64,000 nucleotides of DNA. Origin: Halopiger goleimassiliensis. Its GTDB lineage: Archaea > Halobacteriota > Halobacteria > Halobacteriales > Natrialbaceae. The stretch spans positions 1,067,742-1,131,741 of the forward strand of contig NZ_HG315690.1 of the NCBI RefSeq assembly GCF_000455345.1. The letters run 5' to 3'. Below, one piece after another: positions 42,299-50,899 of this stretch. The notes below the pieces were generated by a model. The model made no database searches. It was given only the letters and a program-made list of their open reading frames with translations, and was not told the origin of the DNA. The position numbers and the translations under genes were made by a program. Position 1 is the stretch's first letter. Each line of letters begins with the position of its first letter.

Positions 42299-42687
42299 CG
42301 GTCGACGGGCTCGAGTCCGAGCACCCGCTCGCCGGTCGTCTCAGAGACCGTCACCGCGAGTTCGACCTCGAGGCCGGTCTCGACGGCGTCGGGGTCGACG
42401 CCGACGACCTGCCCGGTGAGCCGGACGCCGCCGAACCGGGCGATCGCGGTCGCGTACGGGGCGTCCTCCTCGAAGGCCGGCGTCGGGACGTGCGTCACGG
42501 TAACCGTCTCGATCGTACCGGCGTCGGGGAGCGGCGTCTCGGCGAGGTCGGTCGCGCCACAGTCGGGGCAGACGCGCCGCGGCGGCAGGGAGCCGTGGCT
42601 CTCGGGGCACTCGAGGTAGTAGGCCTCGCCGTCCGCTGCGGCGTCGAGCCACTCGTCGAACCCTTCGTCCTGGACGTCGTCACTCAT
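42295..42687 (-). CDS. DUF35 OB-fold protein with zinc ribbon (thiolase partner)
   Basis: This is a 130-residue protein. The rubredoxin-like zinc ribbon is incomplete: VCPDCG near 39-44 supplies one CxxC pair, but the first knuckle reads ECPESH, so a Cys is replaced. An OB-fold follows (about 58-125, GTIETVTVTHVPTPAF...PYATAIARFGG). In archaea DUF35 proteins bind thiolase and HMG-CoA synthase and channel acetoacetyl-CoA. Its start overlaps the thiolase stop by four bases, so this is the classic DUF35-thiolase pair. Confidence 0.87.
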   Translation of the reverse strand: MSDDVQDEGFDEWLDAAADGEAYYLECPESHGSLPPRRVCPDCGATDLAETPLPDAGTIETVTVTHVPTPAFEEDAPYATAIARFGGVRLTGQVVGVDPDAVETGLEVELAVTVSETTGERVLGLEPVDR

Positions 42688-43856
42688 GGGCTCCCCACCT
42701 CCTCGAGGACGTGAACGGTCGCACTCGCGACGGTCCCACCCGCGTTGTGGGCGACGCCGGTCGTCGCGTCGTCGACGAACTCGCTGTTGGGGTGGTCCCC
42801 GGCGAGCAGTTTCGTAACTTCGGCGACCTGGGAAGCGCCGGTCGCGCCGACGGGGTGGCCCTTCGCCTTCAGGCCGCCCGAGAGGTTGATCGGCGTCTCG
42901 CCGTCGGCCGTCGTTCGGCCCTCGCGTGCGGCCGAGATGCCCTCACCCACCGGCTCGAGGTCCAGTGCCTCGATGGCGAGCACCTCCGCGATGGTGAAAC
43001 AGTCGTGGACCTCGGCGAGGTCGACGGCGGCGGCGTCGACGCCGGCATCCGCGTAGGCCTCCGCGCCGGCCTCGCGGGCGGCGGGCGAGCGCGCGAGGTG
43101 CTCGCGGTCGTGCAGGGCGAGGCGGTCGCCGCCCTGGCCGGTGCCCGTGATCGCGACGGGAGCGTCGAGGTCGTGTTCCGCCGCGTACGCCTCGCTGGTG
43201 AGGACGACGGCAGCGGCACCGTCCGAGAGCGGACAGGAGTCGTACAGCCCGAGCGGTTCGGAGACAGGCGGTGCCTCGAGCACGTCCGCGACGTCGATGG
43301 CACTCTGGTACTGGGCCTTGTCGTTGCTCAGCGCGTTCTCGTGGTTCTTGACCGCGATGTGGGCGAGGTCCTCGTGTTCGCCGCCGAACTCGTCGAAGTA
43401 GGCCTGGGCCATCAGCGCGTACGCCCCGGGGAAGGTCATGCCGGCGCGGACCTCCCAGAGGTCGTCGGCCGCGATGGCCAGCGCTTCCGTCGCGCCCGCC
43501 GTCCCGAGATTGGTCATCCGTTCCGCGCCGCCGACGAGGACCACGTCGGCCGCACCGCTCCGGATGCGATAGACGGCATCCCGGATCGCCACCCCGCTCG
43601 AGGCACAGGCGGCCTCGTAACGGGTCGCCGGCGCTTGGACGCCCGCGGCCTCGGCCATCAGCGGTCCCTGGTGGCCCTGGTGTTCGGCGAGTTCACCCAT
43701 GAAGTTGCCGTAGAAGACGGCCTCAACGTCCTCGCGCGGGACGCCGCTGTCTTCGAAGGCCGCGACGCTCGCTTCGGCGAAGAGGTCGCGACCCGTCCGT
43801 TCGGGGGCGTTACCGAACGGAGTCAACCCTGTTCCTGCGACGCGTACGTCACTCAT
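42684..43856 (-). CDS. Thiolase family protein (acetyl-CoA acetyltransferase-like)
   Basis: This is a 390-residue SCP2-type thiolase. The nucleophile Cys84 is in EAACASSG; the active-site GHPVGATG is near residue 340, and the C-terminal segment reads AHNAGG where classical thiolases have a second Cys. The protein would condense or cleave acyl-CoA; with its DUF35 partner it resembles the archaeal acetoacetyl-CoA thiolase module of the mevalonate pathway, though a beta-oxidation or other role is possible. HMG-CoA synthase is not beside it. The start MSDVRV at 43856 is used; an ATG two codons earlier exists. Confidence 0.9.
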   Translation of the reverse strand: MSDVRVAGTGLTPFGNAPERTGRDLFAEASVAAFEDSGVPREDVEAVFYGNFMGELAEHQGHQGPLMAEAAGVQAPATRYEAACASSGVAIRDAVYRIRSGAADVVLVGGAERMTNLGTAGATEALAIAADDLWEVRAGMTFPGAYALMAQAYFDEFGGEHEDLAHIAVKNHENALSNDKAQYQSAIDVADVLEAPPVSEPLGLYDSCPLSDGAAAVVLTSEAYAAEHDLDAPVAITGTGQGGDRLALHDREHLARSPAAREAGAEAYADAGVDAAAVDLAEVHDCFTIAEVLAIEALDLEPVGEGISAAREGRTTADGETPINLSGGLKAKGHPVGATGASQVAEVTKLLAGDHPNSEFVDDATTGVAHNAGGTVASATVHVLEEVGSP

Positions 43857-43961
43857 ACACACCCTCTAACGGATCGTCCCGTTAATACCCCGCGGTTACT
43901 ATCGCCACAGTTCATCAGCCGTGAGGACCAGCGAGGGTTCACACGCTCCGCCGCGAACCGC

Positions 43962-43970
43962 GCGTTTAAG
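43962..43970 (+). promoter_or_regulatory. TATA box of the M42 peptidase gene
   Basis: gcgtttaag is centred about 28 nt before the ATG at 43995, fitting a leaderless transcript. Confidence 0.5.
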
Positions 43971-43994
43971 AGCGCCGGACCGACACATCCGTGC

Positions 43995-45062
43995 ATGGCA
44001 TCGACATCCGTCGATTTCGATCTGCTGACGGAACTGACCGAGACGAGCGCCGTTCCGGGCTACGAGGACCGAATCCGGGACCTCGTCGTCGAGGAACTCG
44101 AGGAGAGCGTCGACCGCGTCCGGACCGACGCGATGGGGAACGTCGTCGGTACGCTCGAGGGGGACTCGGACTACTCGGTCGCGGTCGCGGCGCACATGGA
44201 CGAAGTCGGCTTTATGGTGAAACACGTCGCGGGCGAGGACCACGAGTTCGGCTTCGTCGAACTCGAGCCGCTCGGCGGGTGGGACCCGCGCGTGCTGAAG
44301 GCCCAGCGGGTGACGATCCACACGGACGACGAGGACGTCCCGGGCGTCATCGGGTCGCCGCCGCCGCACACCCTCGACGAGGAGGAGCGCGAGAAGACGC
44401 CCACCGTCTCCGACGCGGTGGTCGACGTCGGCCTCCCCGCCGATGAGGCGACCGAGCGGATCTCGCCCGGCGACCTCGTCACGATGGACCAGACCACCGA
44501 ACGCGTCGGCGAGACGATCACCGGCAAGGCGCTGGACGATCGGGTCTGTCTGTTCGCGATGCTCGAGGCCGCCCGCCGCCTCGAAGAACCCGACGTGACG
44601 ATCCACTTCTGTGCGACCGTTCAGGAAGAGGTCGGGTTGCGGGGCGCTCGCGCGCTCGGCGTCGACGTCGATCCCGACCTCGCCGTCGCGCTGGACGTCA
44701 CCGTCGCCAACGACGTGCCCGGCTTCGACGACGGCGAGCACGTCACCAGACTCGGTGAGGGGACCGCGATCAAACTCAAGGACGGCAGCGTCATCACGAG
44801 CCCGAAGGTCCACAGACGCCTGCAATCGGTCGCCGACGACGAGGGAATCGACAGCCAGCTCGAGATCCTCCCCGCGGGCGGGACTGATACGGCGGGCTTC
44901 CAGAACGTCGCGGGCGCGAAACCCGTCGGTGCGATTTCGATCCCGACGCGCTATCTCCACACCGTCACCGAGACGGCCCACGTCGACGACGTCGCGGCGA
45001 CGATCGACCTGCTCGAGGCGTTCCTCGAGACCGAAACCGGCGAGCACGACTACACGCTGTAG
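43995..45062 (+). CDS. M42 family aminopeptidase (glutamyl aminopeptidase/TET-like)
   Basis: This 355-residue metalloprotease has AAHMDEVG with His67 as first zinc ligand, TVQEEVGLRGA with the catalytic Glu-Glu, ALDVTVAND with a metal Asp, and RYLHT near the end with the last His. M42 enzymes form 12-subunit tetrahedral shells that trim peptides from their N-terminus, often after the proteasome. The specificity cannot be told. The ATG at 43995 is supported by a TATA box about 28 nt upstream. Confidence 0.9.
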   Translation: MASTSVDFDLLTELTETSAVPGYEDRIRDLVVEELEESVDRVRTDAMGNVVGTLEGDSDYSVAVAAHMDEVGFMVKHVAGEDHEFGFVELEPLGGWDPRVLKAQRVTIHTDDEDVPGVIGSPPPHTLDEEEREKTPTVSDAVVDVGLPADEATERISPGDLVTMDQTTERVGETITGKALDDRVCLFAMLEAARRLEEPDVTIHFCATVQEEVGLRGARALGVDVDPDLAVALDVTVANDVPGFDDGEHVTRLGEGTAIKLKDGSVITSPKVHRRLQSVADDEGIDSQLEILPAGGTDTAGFQNVAGAKPVGAISIPTRYLHTVTETAHVDDVAATIDLLEAFLETETGEHDYTL

Positions 45063-45130
45063 GGCATTACGCTACAGGGTGGCCCACTGAGGGACGCCGC
45101 TCGACGACCGATCGACGACAGGCGTCGACG

Positions 45131-45295
45131 TTAGTCGTCGTCCTCCTCGTCGGCGACGTGATTCTCCGGCTCGTCGGGGGCGACGTCGTCTTCCGACTCG
45201 TTCGCGACGTCGTTCTCAGGCTCGTCCGGAGCGACGTCGTCCTCCCCGTCGGCGACGTCGTTTTCGGGTTCGTCCGGTGCGACGTCGTCGTCCTC
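45131..45295 (-). repeat. Threefold acidic in-frame tandem repeat at a protein C-terminus
   Basis: Three units encoding about 16-17 residues each (core DDVAPDEPEN) end the dehydrogenase gene. The DNA units are similar but not identical, so the number could vary between strains by slippage. Confidence 0.65.
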
Positions 45296-47317
45296 GTCCT
45301 CGATATCCTCGGGTTCGTCCTCGGCTTCGATCTCGGGCGGCTCGAGGTCGACGCCCTCGCCCTCGGGGACGAGTCGGAAGACGACGCCGGTGTCGCCCTC
45401 GGGGACTCCAAGCTGGTTCGCGAGGACGTACACCTCGCCGTCGGCGTCGCGGCCGAACTGGCGGACGAAGTGATGGAGGTTGCCGTCCTCGCTGCCGTCG
45501 AAGCGCAGTTCCGCCATGTCCCACAGATCCTCGGGAGGTCGTCCGCCGAACTCGCCGCGTTCCTCCGACTGCAGGGGGACGTCCTCCGGTTGGGCGACGA
45601 AGACGCGACCGCGGGGCTGGACGCGGCCCTGGTCGTCCGTCCAGTCGCCGAAGACGTACTGCCCCTCGAGTGCCGGGATCGTATCCGCCTCGTAGGTGTG
45701 GCCGCCGGTGATGACGATGCCGACCGGCTGGCCCTCGTAGGCCTGCGGATACTCGACGACGGGGTCGATCAGCGGCTCGCCGCCGCGGACGTCGGCGGGC
45801 GTCTCGAGCGGACAGTCGTCCGGCGGCGTCGCCGGCGTGTCGGTGCTGAAACAGTGCGATCCCTCGCGGACGTTCCAGCCGTAGTTGCCCCCACGCTGGA
45901 TCTCGTAGGCCGGTTCGTGCAACACCTGACCGGGATCGGCGAGGATCAGCCGGCCCTCCTCGCTGAACGTGATGCCGAAGGGGTTGCGCAGCCCCCAGGC
46001 GTAGTACTCCGCGAGCCCCTCGCCCTCGAGCTCCTGACCCTCGGCGAAGGGGTTGTCCTCGGGAATCGCGTAGCCGTCGCCCGCCGCCGGGTCCGGCACG
46101 TCGGCCGCCTCGAGGTCGAGGTGGACGAGCGAACCGCGTGCGGGGTGGTGGGTCGGTTCGGCGTCGACGTCGATCCTGAGGAGGCCGCCCAGCAGGTTCT
46201 CGGTGGTGTTCTGGCCGTTGCCGCCCTCGTTCCCGTCGTACCAGTCCTCGACGTGGCCGGGGTTGTTGTCGTCGCCCCCGCCGCCGTCGCCCATCGGCAC
46301 GTAGAGGTAGCCGTCCGGCCCGAACGCGATCGGCCCGGCGTTGTGGTTGTACTGGGGTTTGTAGAACTCGATAATCCGGCGCTCGCTGTCGGGATCGGGC
46401 GTCCCGTCCTCGCCGATCCGGAACTCCGAGATGCGCTGGACGTGCGACCAGCCGTCGGGCATCGCCTCGACCGGCGGCGCGCTGTAGTTGACGAAGAAAC
46501 GATCGTCCTCCTCGGGGTGGAACTCGAGGCCGACGAGGCCGCGCTCGTCGTAGTCCTGGTCCGGATCGGCGTACTCGTCACCGTAGAACTCCTCGGCGAC
46601 CGGCACGAGTCGATCCTCGAGGTCGAACCACGGCTCCTCGAGGCGGCCGTCGTCGTCGATCGCGTAGATCTCCCCCGTCTGGTCGGCGACGAACTGGTAC
46701 TCCCACCCCGGCGGGTCGTGGAAGTCGGTCGGGCCGATCATCCCCTCGGCGACCGGCTCGACGCCGACGGTCGGCCCCTCCGGGAAGTACCGTGCGGGCT
46801 CGTCCGCCTCGACTTCCTCGACCTCCTCACGGTCGCCGACGGCGATCTCCCCCCGCATCGTTTGCGGGTGGGGCGCACAGTAATACTCGGCCATCTCGGG
46901 CGTAGCCTCGAACGCGACGGTCTGGGTCTCGCCTTCCTCTCCCAGGAGGTCCGTCTCGAGCAGGTGCTCGCCCTCCTCGTCGATGATCACGAAGTTGTGC
47001 TGGACGCCGTCGAGGTTCTCCCAGACCACCTCGTACTCCTCGCCGGCGGCGAGTTCGAGCGTCGGGTTCCGGTCGTCGGCGATCGATTCGGGCGAGACGC
47101 CGACCCAGCCGGCGCTTTGCCCGCCGAGTTCGATCCGCTCGTCCTCGAACTGTGCCGCCCCGACGCCGGCGAATCCGACCGCGACGCCCGTCGCCGCCGC
47201 GGTCCGCAGGAACCGTCGTCGCGAGTGTGATCGGCGTCGATCGGCCGTCTCGAGCGTCGATCGTCGATCCGCGTCTCCGTCAGTGGCAGTCCGTTGCCGG
47301 TCGTGCTGATCGCTCAT
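45131..47317 (-). CDS. Tat-exported cupredoxin fused to PQQ-type sugar dehydrogenase, with acidic repeats
   Basis: This is a 728-residue extracellular protein. The Tat signal carries RRRFLRT at 33-39. A cupredoxin domain follows (about 60-170) with likely copper ligands in QHNFV and CAPHPQTM. Then comes a glucose/sorbosone dehydrogenase six-bladed propeller (about 175-665; LVGLEFHP, NHNAGPIAFGPDGYLYVPMGDGGG, YAWGLRNPFGI, GGNYGWNV). The last about 53 residues are three near-identical acidic units of about 16 residues (DDVAPDEPENxVA). The fusion suggests oxidation of a sugar or alcohol with direct electron transfer to its own copper. The substrate is unknown. The start at 47317 is chosen for the Tat signal. 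Confidence 0.85.
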   Translation of the reverse strand: MSDQHDRQRTATDGDADRRSTLETADRRRSHSRRRFLRTAAATGVAVGFAGVGAAQFEDERIELGGQSAGWVGVSPESIADDRNPTLELAAGEEYEVVWENLDGVQHNFVIIDEEGEHLLETDLLGEEGETQTVAFEATPEMAEYYCAPHPQTMRGEIAVGDREEVEEVEADEPARYFPEGPTVGVEPVAEGMIGPTDFHDPPGWEYQFVADQTGEIYAIDDDGRLEEPWFDLEDRLVPVAEEFYGDEYADPDQDYDERGLVGLEFHPEEDDRFFVNYSAPPVEAMPDGWSHVQRISEFRIGEDGTPDPDSERRIIEFYKPQYNHNAGPIAFGPDGYLYVPMGDGGGGDDNNPGHVEDWYDGNEGGNGQNTTENLLGGLLRIDVDAEPTHHPARGSLVHLDLEAADVPDPAAGDGYAIPEDNPFAEGQELEGEGLAEYYAWGLRNPFGITFSEEGRLILADPGQVLHEPAYEIQRGGNYGWNVREGSHCFSTDTPATPPDDCPLETPADVRGGEPLIDPVVEYPQAYEGQPVGIVITGGHTYEADTIPALEGQYVFGDWTDDQGRVQPRGRVFVAQPEDVPLQSEERGEFGGRPPEDLWDMAELRFDGSEDGNLHHFVRQFGRDADGEVYVLANQLGVPEGDTGVVFRLVPEGEGVDLEPPEIEAEDEPEDIEDEDDDVAPDEPENDVADGEDDVAPDEPENDVANESEDDVAPDEPENHVADEEDDD

Positions 47318-47667
47318 CGGACTCGGCCGACTACGGACATCGCCCCAATAGCTCGTCGACACCGTTACGCGGAAGTCCGGCGCTGACCGGTCCTCCCCCG
47401 AAGGTAGCTCGATATTACCGTCTCGGGTCAGAATCGGACGATCGCGACCGGGCAAACGGGACGGGTCCCGGGGGCGACGCGGGGGTCGACGGAGCACTCG
47501 AGTATCGCCGGATTACGTTCTCGCCGGTGGGAACAACGATCGACAGCCGGACGTTGTCTCCTCGTTGAACGGGCGTACACGTCACCGCCGGGCTACCGGC
47601 TCGAGAACGACGGGATAACGACGAGTTGTCACGGTCGCGCGGTAGCCCGACCCGATGGCGGGACCGC
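47318..47667. other. Intergenic region between trkA and the dehydrogenase gene
   Basis: There is no gene that I can support here. It should hold the promoter of the dehydrogenase gene near its 47317 end. A 10-bp inverted repeat, cgggctaccg at 47589-47598 and cggtagcccg at 47640-47649, lies just after the trkA stop. Confidence 0.5.
47589..47649 (-). terminator. Inverted repeat after trkA, possible 3'-end structure
   Basis: A perfect 10-bp inverted repeat encloses about 41 nt, starting 19 nt beyond the trkA stop. There is no T-run, so termination is only a guess; a 3'-UTR stem is equally possible. Confidence 0.3.
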
Positions 47668-49005
47668 TCACAGCGTCGCCGTCACCTCGTCGAGTACCGC
47701 GGTGTCGACGAAGACGACGACGTGATCCCCCGCTTTCAGGACGGTCTCGCCGCGCGGAGTGATCAGCGACCCGTCGCGGGTCACTGCGCCGACGACGACC
47801 CCCTCTGGCAGTCGGGCCATGACGTCCTGGACGCGATTACCGTCGAAGAAACTGTCACTCTCGATCTCGATCTCGAGGACTTCCGCGCGGTCGTGCTCGA
47901 GCATGGCGACGTTCTCGGTACGGCGCTCGCGGGTGAACCGCGTGATCTCCTCGGCAGTCACCAGCCGCGGATTGACGGCGACGTCCATCCCGACGGTCTC
48001 GAACAGTTCGGCGTACTCGCTCGAGCCGACGACGCCGAGCGTGCGTTCGACGCCGATCCGCTTGGCGAGCAAGGAGACGAGCAGGTTGCGTTCGTTGCTC
48101 TCGAGGGCCGCAATCACGATGTCCGCCTCGCCGACGTGTTCGCGGACGAGGAAGTCGATGTCGGTGGCGTCGCTCTCGAGCACGAGCGATCCGGGCAGAC
48201 GCTCGGCGAGGTCGCGGGCGCGGGCACGGTCGCGTTCGATCAGTCGGGGTTCGATCCCCGCCTCGCCGAACAGGCGGGCGGCCTGGTAACCGATCTCGCT
48301 GCCGCCGACGATGACGACCTCCTCGGCGTTCTCGAGCGTTGCCGTGGTCGACAGCGTGCCCGCGAACGCCCGGATGCTCTCGCCGGAACCGATGACCACG
48401 ACCGCGTCTCCGGATTCGATCGTCGTCTCGCCGCGCGGGACGATCACGTCGTCCTCGCGGATGATCGCTGCGAAGGTCAGCGAGTCGTATCTGTCCGCCT
48501 CGGAGACGGTCTCGCCGGCGATCGGACTCTCCGCGTGGACGTCGAACTCCGCCATCCTGACGAGACCGCCCGCGAAACTGTCGACGTCTCGAGCGCCCGG
48601 GAGGCCCGCGATGGCGACGATCGTCCGCGCGGTCTCTAGGTCGGTACAGACCATGAAGTCGACGCCGAAGGCCTCCTCGGAGCGTTCCCACGTCCGGAGC
48701 AAGTCAGCTTTCTTCACCCGGGCGATGGTGAACGGGTCGCCGATCGCTTTCGCCGCCCCGCAGACGACGATGTTGGTCTCGTCGCCGTCCGTGCTGGCGA
48801 TCACCAGATCCGCCGACGCGATACCGGCCTCCTCGAGCGTCTCGAGGGACGTCCCGTCGCCCTCGAGGGCCAGTACGTCGAGGGAGTAGGTGATCGACTC
48901 GATTCGGTCGCCGTCCCGGTCGACCACGACGACGTCGTGGTCGGGCGCGAGGCTCTCGGCGATGTTCGTCCCGACCTCGCCGGCCCCGACGATGATCACG
49001 CGCAC
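47668..49005 (-). CDS. trkA: Trk potassium uptake system regulatory protein TrkA
   Basis: This is a 445-residue cytosolic protein with two TrkA-N/TrkA-C (RCK) repeats. The first Rossmann motif is IIVGAGEVGTNIAE at 3-16 and the second EVVIVGGSEIGYQAA near 228, each followed by an RCK_C domain (about 140-220 and 365-445). It binds NAD(H) or ATP and controls the TrkH channel. No trkH is in the window. It is separate from the RCK_C pair at 33481-35996, which lack Rossmann domains. The start MRVIIVGAG at 49005 is clear. Confidence 0.93.
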   Translation of the reverse strand: MRVIIVGAGEVGTNIAESLAPDHDVVVVDRDGDRIESITYSLDVLALEGDGTSLETLEEAGIASADLVIASTDGDETNIVVCGAAKAIGDPFTIARVKKADLLRTWERSEEAFGVDFMVCTDLETARTIVAIAGLPGARDVDSFAGGLVRMAEFDVHAESPIAGETVSEADRYDSLTFAAIIREDDVIVPRGETTIESGDAVVVIGSGESIRAFAGTLSTTATLENAEEVVIVGGSEIGYQAARLFGEAGIEPRLIERDRARARDLAERLPGSLVLESDATDIDFLVREHVGEADIVIAALESNERNLLVSLLAKRIGVERTLGVVGSSEYAELFETVGMDVAVNPRLVTAEEITRFTRERRTENVAMLEHDRAEVLEIEIESDSFFDGNRVQDVMARLPEGVVVGAVTRDGSLITPRGETVLKAGDHVVVFVDTAVLDEVTATL

Positions 49006-49112
49006 GGACGCTCACCCCGAGGGCAATCCATGGCCGGCGGTTCACCCGCGACGAGTAAGTCGGTTTCCCCGGCACCACCCAGGGCACACACTCGACCGGA
49101 CGGGGCCAGTAG

Positions 49113-49121
49113 GTTTACAAT
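49113..49121 (+). promoter_or_regulatory. TATA-like box of the cupredoxin lipoprotein gene
   Basis: gtttacaat is centred about 23 nt before the GTG at 49140 and about 29 nt before the GTG at 49146, favouring one of these over the GTG at 49134. Confidence 0.4.
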
Positions 49122-49139
49122 CGGAACACGTCTGTGCTC

Positions 49140-50312
49140 GTGAACGTGAATCGAAGACGCGTCTTGTTCGGCACCGTCGTCGTCGCGAGTAGCATCGCGG
49201 GGTGCCTCGATGAGGGGTCCGACGACGCTCCCGGGAGCGAGACCAGCCCTGACGGCGATACGGGCGGCCAAGCGACGTCCGAGAGCGAGGGCGGCGAGGG
49301 CGGCGAGACGAACGAGGTGGAATCGGACGTTCCCGAGCCGGCACGGGACGCGGGCGAAGGGATCATCGAAGCGGTCGCGAACGACGACCTCGAGACGGCC
49401 GCCTCGTACGGCCCCGTCGAGGTCGTCGAAGACGCCGATCGAGAGGGGCTACGATCCGCGTACGATCGGTTCAACCGACCGGAGGCGGTCCACGCGATCG
49501 CGTTCTCGTCGGGGGAGACCGAGGAGTCGCTCGCGGAGGAACTCGACGCCGAGGCCGCCATCTCCGCGGTCTATCGGCTCGAGTACGACGTCGAGTTCCA
49601 GACCCAGCAAGGGCGATACGAACGACCCGTGGAGGTGTACGCGATCGAAGTGGACGGCGAGTGGTCCACCTGGATCGAGCGCGACGGCTGGCGACTCCAT
49701 ACGCGACCGGACGCGACCGTCGACGTCAGCGGAGACGGGACGACGGCCGAAGTTGAACTTACCGACGCGAGCGAACGAACGGCGGCGTTCGTCCGCGGCG
49801 GCGACATCGCCGATCCGTCGGACTACCGACTCGACGAGCCCGGAGACGCGCTCGAGGTAGCCGCGAGCGAAGTCGGCAGCGGCTCGTTCGAGGTCGTCGC
49901 CTCGATCGAGGGACCGAACAGCGAGACCGCCGTCGTCCTCGAGACGTTCTCGATCGCCGACCCGAGCGGGTGGAGCGACGTACGCGAAATCGTCCTCGAA
50001 GGGGAGATCACCGGCTGGATCGGCGTCGAACCCGCGCCGGTCGAGGGCGTCGAGAATCCGACGCTCGTGCTCCGCGAGGGGATGGAGTACACGATCACCG
50101 TGGAGAATCGCGACGGGAACATCCACGTCCTCGAACTGCAGGACGAAGCCGGAGAACGCGTGGGAACCTACCGGACCGACGAGTTCGAAGACGCGGGCGA
50201 ACGGCGAGAGATCACGGTTACGGCGACCGACGAACTGGCTCGCTACGTCTGTCTGCCCCACGAGACGATGCAACACGGCGAAATCGTCGTCGTCGACTCG
50301 TTCGACGGCTGA
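49140..50312 (+). CDS. Secreted lipoprotein with C-terminal cupredoxin domain
   Basis: This is a 390-residue protein from the GTG at 49140; GTGs at 49134 and 49146 are alternatives. The signal has RRRVLFG and a lipobox ending SIAGC, so it is Tat-exported and lipid-anchored. The mature N-terminus is a Gly/Ser/Glu-rich linker. A middle domain (about 60-190) of unknown fold follows, and a C-terminal cupredoxin domain (about 300-390, WIGVEPAPVEGVENPTLVL) with likely copper ligands in NIHVLEL and CLPHETMQHG. The cupredoxin module resembles the one in the dehydrogenase at 45131 and the pseudogene at 55227. It probably carries electrons at the cell surface. Confidence 0.8.
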   Translation: MNVNRRRVLFGTVVVASSIAGCLDEGSDDAPGSETSPDGDTGGQATSESEGGEGGETNEVESDVPEPARDAGEGIIEAVANDDLETAASYGPVEVVEDADREGLRSAYDRFNRPEAVHAIAFSSGETEESLAEELDAEAAISAVYRLEYDVEFQTQQGRYERPVEVYAIEVDGEWSTWIERDGWRLHTRPDATVDVSGDGTTAEVELTDASERTAAFVRGGDIADPSDYRLDEPGDALEVAASEVGSGSFEVVASIEGPNSETAVVLETFSIADPSGWSDVREIVLEGEITGWIGVEPAPVEGVENPTLVLREGMEYTITVENRDGNIHVLELQDEAGERVGTYRTDEFEDAGERREITVTATDELARYVCLPHETMQHGEIVVVDSFDG

Positions 50313-50334
50313 GCGCCGGACTCGAGCTGTCGAA

Positions 50335-50856
50335 TTACGGGATTTCGTGAACGGTTAACTCGACGTCGCGGGGCTCGCCTTCGATGTCTTCGACCAGTCG
50401 CTGAACGACGCGCTCGGCTTCGTCTAACAGCCGCGGTCTGACCTTGTCGATCACCCAGTCGAGCGAGACGAACCGCGGGAGTGAGATGGCGTCCTTGTCC
50501 GCGGAGTGGGGATCGTACACCGCCTCGAAGTAGATTCGACTCGCCGTCTCCGCATCCGGCGGGGCGGACTCGGGTTCGGGTTCGACCCGCCACTCGCCGC
50601 GGGCGTCGACGTCCTTGATCAGTCGCCACTCGAGCGATTCGGGCGGCGAGATGTCGATCACTTTCGAGCGGGCGGTGTAGCTGAGTTTCCACCAGGCCAG
50701 CCGCAGATCGTAGACGGAGCCGACGCCGCCGTCGCCCTGGACGTCGACGTCCTTCAGGTGCTTCGCGTACTTCGGATAGTCGGTGAACGAACGGACGTAC
50801 GGAAAGACCTCCTCCGGCGAGCGGTAGGCGACGGTGCTGAGGAGAATTCTGTCCAC
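50335..50856 (-). CDS. SRPBCC (polyketide cyclase/START-like) family protein
   Basis: This is a 173-residue protein with the START-like pattern STVAYRSPEEVFPYVRSFTDYPKYAKHLKDVDV at the N-terminus, a beta-grip core with DLRLAWWKLSYTARSKVIDISPP, and a long C-terminal helix (DEAERVVQRLVEDI). These proteins bind hydrophobic ligands in a deep cavity; most haloarchaeal members are uncharacterised. The stop lies 23 nt from the end of the convergent cupredoxin gene. Confidence 0.78.
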   Translation of the reverse strand: MDRILLSTVAYRSPEEVFPYVRSFTDYPKYAKHLKDVDVQGDGGVGSVYDLRLAWWKLSYTARSKVIDISPPESLEWRLIKDVDARGEWRVEPEPESAPPDAETASRIYFEAVYDPHSADKDAISLPRFVSLDWVIDKVRPRLLDEAERVVQRLVEDIEGEPRDVELTVHEIP

Positions 50857-50899
50857 AGGGGTGCTTCGGGTCTGTCCAAAGTAAGATTTGTCATCCCTC

